In this document: positions 58,515 through 64,000 of the stretch, piece after piece | Layout of the letters: each line of letters begins with the position of its first letter | How positions within the stretch are numbered: position 1 is the stretch's first letter | Assembly (NCBI RefSeq): GCF_029784165.1 | Contig: NC_073695.1 | Span: forward strand, 194,020,857-194,084,856 | Length of the DNA stretch: 64,000 bases | Origin: Wyeomyia smithii | Taxonomy: Eukaryota > Arthropoda > Insecta > Diptera > Culicidae | Direction of reading: 5' to 3' | Made by a program: the position numbers and the translations under genes | Notes under the pieces: model-generated | Database searches by the model: none | What the model was told of the DNA's origin: nothing | The model's input: only the letters and a program-made list of their open reading frames with translations

Positions 58515-59200
58515 GAATAGTTTTGAAGTAGAATACTTCTCTCAGTAAGTTCGGCTACATAGGGATGTGAAATGAAAATCTAAAACCGAAAAAAGTGAAA
58601 AATATGTCCAATTTCAAATGCTAATAAATCGGTTAGTATTCAATGGATTCCTTCGTTCTTGCAGCAATAAATTGAAAAATTTTCTAAGATTCTTCCTAAA
58701 AGCAGAAAATTGTAATTTTATTATTTCAACTCTTGTACTATTGAAAATAGTCAAGCCTTGTCAAAACGAAAAATTCGGCCTCTGATTGGTCGTTATATGA
58801 TTGCTTCCCAAGCACGGTCGACAGAATCATAGACCTTGCCTTTTGAAATGGGCAATTTGACCTATATTAGAGCCTGTTTCAGTCGAAGCCGCTCATAATA
58901 GTTCTAGACTGCGACAACAGCAGTCCTCCCTTAGCAACAGCAGTAGCATTGCAGTGGATACCAGGCGGATAGCGGCCACAGCTGTGGCATAGCAATGGAT
59001 AGCGCACTAGTTGCAGCGAATCTCAACATCGATAGCAGCTGGGCCAGCTGATGCAGGGACAACGGATACCTATAGCAGCGTTTAGCGAGCAAAACATTGG
59101 CATGGCTACGGATAGCATAGCAGTTGCACCAGGTATCAGCATCGATAGCAGCTTTAGTGAAATGCAGTCTCTGCGCGATAGCGGGCTTAAATGCGTTCAA
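58515..59200 (+). repeat. Promoter-like dispersed repeat, copy E
   Basis: Opens with GAAGTAGAATACTTC and CATAGGGATGTGAAATGAAA. It continues with AATAAATCGGTTAGTATTC, TACTATTGAAAATAGTCAAG, a CCAAT-type box GCCTCTGATTGGTC (about 58,778-58,791), TTATATGATTGCTTCCCAAG and CACGGTCGACAGAATCATA. A TATA-like CCTATATTAGAGCC at about 58,861 is followed by repeated GCAACAGCAG and CAGC/GATAGC clusters (58,910-59,160). The first half matches copies C and D read in reverse. Confidence 0.6.
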
Positions 59201-60770
59201 TGAAAAGTTGACTCATTTTGACAACACATGAGCCGTTTAGTTTTGAGTGTTAAATCAGCTTTTCACTGTTTGTTTTATCACAAGGAATACTTTATGATGT
59301 CAGTGATAAGTGATATGTCAGTGATAACGCTAAGATGTGATCAGTATCTTATTCGATATTGAACAACAAATGAAAAAATTACTGATACGCAAGCAGCCGG
59401 GTTATCTTTCTTGTAAAAGTATTCTACTTCATCCTTGCGGTCGTGGCTTTGCACATAACCCTCCTGTTTTTTTTTTCTTCGTTCGTCTTTCTCTATATTT
59501 CTCACTTTCAAACCTTGATTTGTGAATCCTGAGTGTATGGCCAAAGCTGACTGAAAACAGATCACCCCTGAGGGACGAACACCGCTGCTCATGTTGGCTG
59601 CTTCGGATGGAGAACGACGATGATGGAGGCCATTCGTAGAGTCGAAAAAAATACGAACACGGGCGCACAGTTGCGATGTACCGAACCGACGTTTGTTTGG
59701 TTAAACAGCCTCTGGGGGAGATTTGCCGGCTAGATTCGAACTGGTTATGACAGACTCGTGGTTTATCATCAGCGAAATTAGTCTGCCAGATCTTAGGTTA
59801 AGTGTATTTAAACTAGGCCGTAATCGTAGCCATTTAATTTCGAACAGTGTTTTTCGTTCGATCACCCCACAATAGCATAAACCATTGCTTTATTTATTAT
59901 CTTTCGAATTCAGAACAAAAGCAACCCGCAGTTGTCTTCGATTCTCATTGTTGTTCCATTAGTGTCAAATAAATCGAGACCATGGCAGAGACATTGAGTA
60001 AGTTTTTTTACTTCTATATTACTCGTCTCCGTCTTCTTTAGATTTTATCCTTCGTTTACATTTTTATTTACTTCATTCGTCTTCTTCGTCGTTGCCGTCG
60101 CCGTCTGTTGAACTCTTCTGTGAATTCAGCTCTCAATGCACATGTTTACTTATGTTTTTTTTCGCTTTCTGAAAAGTCATTCTTTAAAATTATTTTTACG
60201 TTCTGCACTCCGCACTCCGATCAGTACCTACCCGCATTCTTACGGAGTACATAAGGTAGAGGATTTTACAGACTACTCTCAGCGGAGGTATTCCGTGTGG
60301 TGGCACAGAATCCTGTTCTCCTACCTCTCATTCTCTTGCCATTAAAGAAAAACGATCGCCACGATGCAGTCCATTGGTCTTTCTCGTCTGCTTCGAACGA
60401 AAAATCGGTAAATCTGAGTAAACGACGGAACGGTGTATTAGTGCGATGCACTTCAGTTCCAAGAAGCGATTTGATCGATCACACACACAAACAGGACTGC
60501 AGCGTGTCATCGCACGCCATGGCAGTGATGTGAGAACGGTGTTAATTCCTGCCTGATGATTGTTTTTATTTTTATTGTTATTACTGTGCTTCGCATAAAC
60601 CGGAACGTAGGGGACGTAAGAAAAACGAGTCCTCGACGCTTGTTTTTATTTACATTAAACCATACCCATACAAAACACACACTAAAAAGGTCTATGTGTC
60701 ATTGCACGGTACGCTACGAGAATGCTGTGCAGCTCAGCAGCTTAGGTTAATCTAGGCTAAGATTGAATAG
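59201..60770. other. Unassigned non-coding region
   Basis: Pyrimidine-rich and TTCGTC-rich stretches at 59,465-59,510 and 60,025-60,115. No gene or element end recognised. Confidence 0.35.
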
Positions 60771-61149
60771 TTCGTTTCCAGAGCCGGATTTACGATTGTG
60801 GGGGCCCGGGGCCCAGTTTACAGTGGGGGCCTCAAAATAAAACAAAACGGTTCTTTTCATCGTACGAGTTAAAAACATTTATTTGTTATTGAAAAGTTAC
60901 CAAAAATTTGCTAGAATTTTTTCTTACGAGTTTTTTTGTAGAGAATTTATTGATTGAAAAATCAACATTCAACTCCTTCAGAAAATTGGCCCTGACGACT
61001 CTGTTGATATTGGTTTGGGTTCTTACTTGCGAAAGTGAAGGAAGGAAACATTTTTGCTTTTGTTTTCACACATAAATTGACAATTGCATATGAGAACTCG
61101 CGTAGGTGCGAACAGCCTTAAAAATCTCTTTTACTTGTGTCAGGGCCAA

Positions 61150-61255
61150 TTGTACTCTCAACTTAACAATGCTAAGTTTGATAGCCTTTCATTCTTCATA
61201 GTGGTATGCAACCTATTTTCAATCAGTTTTATCTTCGAAAAATAATTTTTGCAAG
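61150..61255 (-). pseudogene. hAT transposase C-terminal dimerisation segment
   Basis: The minus strand reads KIKLIENRLHTTMKNERL, then SNLALLS and a stop. LR..M...RLS.LALLSIE is the hallmark of the hAT C-terminal dimerisation domain. This is the only clearly coding relic of the host element; the catalytic DDE part and BED zinc finger are not readable. Confidence 0.75.
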
Positions 61256-61421
61256 GCACTAACAAGTTTTTGATTTTTTTTCTTCATGTAATCTTCTTTT
61301 TTGAGCTCCAATTTGGTATACGCGGGGTTTTGTGGCGATCGCACATTTTGAATAAATGTAATAATAAATTCGGTTCTTGCTCACTGTTTACAGCCAGATC
61401 TATCTGTCGAATGATTTGGAC

Positions 61422-61707
61422 CAGAGGTGCCAGATGTTTTCGAAAAATGTCTGTAACTGCTCGAAATCCGGAAATTTTTTCTTGATATCTGAAAAAAACC
61501 TACCGCAATCTGAAAAAAATGCGATCCACAGGCAAAAATTTGCACACAAAATGCGATCCACAGGCAAAAATTTGCACACAATTTTATAAGGCTACGCTGG
61601 CAATAATCTACAGAAACTAGGAAAAAACTACACACATCTGCAGGTCAATAAAATCTGCACACGGACTCTGAAAATCTGCATTTTGCAACGCAAATCTGGT
61701 ATCCCTG
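61422..61707. mobile_element. Nested hAT-type MITE, 286 bp
   Basis: Ends CAGAGGTGCCAGAT and ATCTGGTATCCCTG are imperfect inverted repeats. They are flanked by ATTTGGAC (61,414-61,421) and ATTCGGAC (61,708-61,715), an 8-bp duplication with one later change. An internal 32-bp block containing GCGATCCACAGGCAAAAATT is tandemly doubled at about 61,527-61,582. Confidence 0.88.
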
Positions 61708-62369
61708 ATTCGGACAAGTAAACTTATTTTCAACAGCAATGCATTAAAAAACTTGTGGATTATTTTCTTTCCTGCTTGATCTCCCATGCGCGCTGGTTCG
61801 ATTCAAGTGGTGTGTTAATGTGTGTCATTCCAAGAGAATCGAAGGTGAACTCTTACGGATGTAGTTGTGATATTGGCGCTCGCGAAAAAATAACTCTGAA
61901 AGAAAGTTTCAGATTGAAATTGTCTGTTCAAATTTTCTTGCTGTAAATTGAATTTTTGATTGAATTTCATTTTTGATAGAGAAAAGAGCTTTTTCTCGTT
62001 TGGTTGGGGCCCGGGCCTCCTGGGCCCCCCCTTAATTCCGGCTCTGTTCGTTTCTTTCCGTCCGGTCTTGGGACACATTCGAAGTTGACCGCGTGGGTCT
62101 GAGTGTCTTCTCGGAGTGGAAAATATGGCTGTACTTCTAAGCGAAGGTGTGTGGGTGTCGAGGGGATTTAAGAGCGTCTAATATTTTCACCATCACAGTT
62201 TGAAATACACCCGAGTTATGGATGACTTTGGAGCAAACATTTTCTAGAACTTGAATTTGTTCGGGTAGAAGGTAATTTAACATAACCATCAACAATGATG
62301 TATTGTGCTAAACGATTTATTTGTTTAACTTGAACCTTCAAATAAAATTGCGGAATGTGGTTTAAAACA

Positions 62370-62437
62370 TATTAATATTTATTTATTTCTTCTACTTTCA
62401 GGTATGAATGCATTCTTGTTTCCACATTTGTGTAAGT
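62370..62437 (+). promoter_or_regulatory. Candidate recursive splice site 3 (AG|GT at 62,401)
   Basis: Branch point TATTAAT (62,370-62,376), a tract TTATTTCTTCTACTTTCAG, then GTATGA at 62,402. A perfect GTAAGT donor begins 30 nt later at 62,432. The strand and layout match the sites at 32,359 and 48,809. A 30-nt microexon is the alternative reading. Confidence 0.5.
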
Positions 62438-63625
62438 TTCAAATATGTTTTATTATATTCACAACACAAATACAACCAATATTCAACCCTATAATTGTTG
62501 GCAATTAAAGTTCCATATCGATATTACACGCCCTTTAGACATTTTCGCATATTTGTAGGATTTATGTTGTTTTTGGATAAAAATCCAACGATCTCTAGAC
62601 ACATTGAAATTAAATCTCAAATGAGATTCTGATTATTTTGAAATCTATTTTTATATAATAATTTTGAATCGAATAGTTCATAATAACATGTGACATTTTT
62701 GTTATCAATTGCATATTCGAAAAAATAAAAATAAAAAGAGCATTTGAATGTTCTGAGGAAATCCATTAGGTAATTGATATATTTCATTCCAGCCAATGAC
62801 AGCTCTAAAATAAAAATACATGATTTTATCTTGAATATCTCATCTATGTGAATGTCATGCTTTTTTGATTGATTTTTCATATACTAAAAACTTATTTAAA
62901 GTAAGTCTTTATTAAAATATCTCAACTTTCAAAAACTCATAATTATGGGATCATGATGTCAATGTTGAAAATACTATTAAAAGCATTATATTGTGATGAT
63001 CTTTCAACGATGTATATTTTTAAAAGTAAAGTTTGCAAAATACTAACAGACTCTGCTCAGAAAACCTCATATGTTTTATCTAATTTTTTCACTTTTTTTT
63101 GTACTTGTAGCAAAATTTGGTTGATTTCATAGAATAAAAAGAAATTCCACTAAAAGTTTAGGAATATATTAATGATAAAGTATTTCTTTCAAATATTTCA
63201 CCTCTATGACATTCGTTTTTCGTTTTTTTTTTGCGTTTTTACGCGAGGTGAAAAGTTAAATGCATTTTATTGAAAACTAATAAAAGAAGCCCAAAGCTAA
63301 ATACTTCACAAAGAATTACCTAAAACTTATATCATATTTTCAAGAAAACTACTAATGTATTTTATCATTTTTCGTCAAACTAACCAGACACATATTTTGT
63401 TCCAAATTGATATCCCCGAGACACTCGTCTGCTGATAAACTTTTTGATTTCAATACAAAAAGATTAACCAAGAGTTTGAATGGTAAAATAAGCTGGAACC
63501 CTACCTTTCCGTCACAGTCGTGGAGATGCTCGGTGTCTGATAATAACGCCAGTGATACCTCCTTTCTTACAATCTCCTTCTTTACCTTAACGATCGTAAA
63601 GACGTGAATCTATACAAAGCGGAAG
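62438..63625. other. AT-rich unassigned sequence
   Basis: No gene recognised. The AT-rich tract at 62,600-63,350 is featureless by eye. Confidence 0.35.
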
Positions 63626-63850
63626 CTACTGAATTGTTGTACATTGAAGATGGTTAACTAATCCCAAGTTGCCATACGTAACTACGAAATGTACAGTCGT
63701 CAAACTCAAGCTCAAGGTAAAAGAGGCAGGAGTGGTTTTATTATTGACAGATTTAGATGTCAAAGAATCAAAACGAATTCTTCTTGTTAATTTGCCGGTA
63801 ATTAAATCGCGTACCTCATTCTTCAAACCATGAAGGAAAAAAGTCACTTT
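63626..63850 (-). pseudogene. Possible retroelement gag-like fragment
   Basis: The minus-strand frame begins VTFFLHGLKNEVRDLITGKL. A short FL.GL..E.RDLI pattern is common in gag polyproteins of Ty3/gypsy-type elements. The rest shows nothing diagnostic, and the upstream frame is broken by a stop at about 63,856. The window ends before any protease or RT could be seen. The assignment is weak. Confidence 0.2.
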
Positions 63851-64000
63851 GCATTAAAGCAAAAAGTGCTAATTTTTAATGACATTTGTTGCCTTAATTA
63901 TTTCACTGTTGAACTCTCTTCACAAGTGAACCCCAGTGGTGACGATGAGGAAAAAAACGACAATTCTAATCTTGTTGAGGAAGGAATACGAGTCAAGGAA

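Larger units (their letters stand above)
60779..62046 (-). mobile_element. hAT element, 1,268 bp, transposase mostly lost
   Basis: Ends CAGAGCCGGATTTACG at the left and TTAATTCCGGCTCTG at the right are inverted, each followed inward by GGGGGCCCGGGGCCC-type G/C runs. An exact 8-bp target duplication TTCGTTTC flanks it (60,771-60,778 and 62,047-62,054). The interior retains a hAT transposase C-terminus on the minus strand. A smaller hAT MITE (61,422-61,707) is nested inside. Confidence 0.95.

Noticed and set aside
1..64000. CRISPR array, bacterial operons or ribosome-binding sites
   Set aside because: The sequence is eukaryotic (introns, LINEs, SINEs, hAT and mariner elements). The regular repeats present are transposon-borne arrays.

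Overview
The window looks like non-coding DNA from a large, transposon-rich insect genome, most likely a culicine mosquito (Aedes/Culex type). The evidence is indirect. It comes from R1-, RTE- and Jockey-like retrotransposon remnants, two tRNA-derived SINEs, a mariner-type fragment resembling the mosquito DD37E group, hAT elements with 8-bp target duplications, and short inverted-repeat elements with ends typical of culicine repeats. I found no conserved host protein-coding exon on either strand. The species cannot be fixed from the sequence alone.

Layout. 1-5.6 kb: degenerate tandem repeats, then a nested block of inverted repeats carrying a nearly readable minus-strand LINE, a MITE and a plus-strand RTE-like endonuclease remnant. 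7.7-11.4 kb: dispersed repeats, promoter-like repeat copies and a 788-bp hAT element. 11.6-14.8 kb: the least repetitive and most GC-rich part, with a TATA box and a strong splice donor; it is the best candidate for a promoter and 5' UTR exon of a plus-strand gene. 14.8-20.1 kb: a tiny LINE fragment, foldback repeats and a second hAT element. 20-29.4 kb: a Val-like SINE, a small MITE, a tandemly duplicated repeat cluster and two abutting mariner remnants. 29.4-39.7 kb: mostly unassigned, with one array element at 34-35.6 kb. 39.7-47 kb: a dense transposon graveyard (mariner, R1, SINE, Jockey-type reverse transcriptases, and a 2.8-kb inverted-repeat element filled with two kinds of tandem array). 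51.5-53.6 kb: a long-inverted-repeat DNA transposon with two coding pieces of an unusual transposase. 58.5-62 kb: another promoter-like repeat copy and a hAT element with a MITE nested inside it.

Two observations deserve most attention. First, three plus-strand sites at 32,359, 48,809 and 62,401 have the form branch point, polypyrimidine tract, AG|GT, each followed 30-48 nt later by a second GTAAGT/GTAAAT donor. That is the architecture of recursive-splicing ratchet points in very long insect introns. They are spaced 13-19 kb apart downstream of the candidate first-exon donor at 13,520, so the window may be largely one giant first intron. Second, the 51.5-53.6 kb element has inverted-repeat arms of several hundred bases, its own TATA promoter, a Cys/His-rich N-terminal ORF and a separate ORF with the motifs SDGAASQY and ATSHVKGPCD. 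It appears to be an internally deleted copy of a DNA transposon family that I cannot place with confidence.

Repeat boundaries with exact target duplications are reliable. Protein families were assigned by recognising motifs, without any database search.
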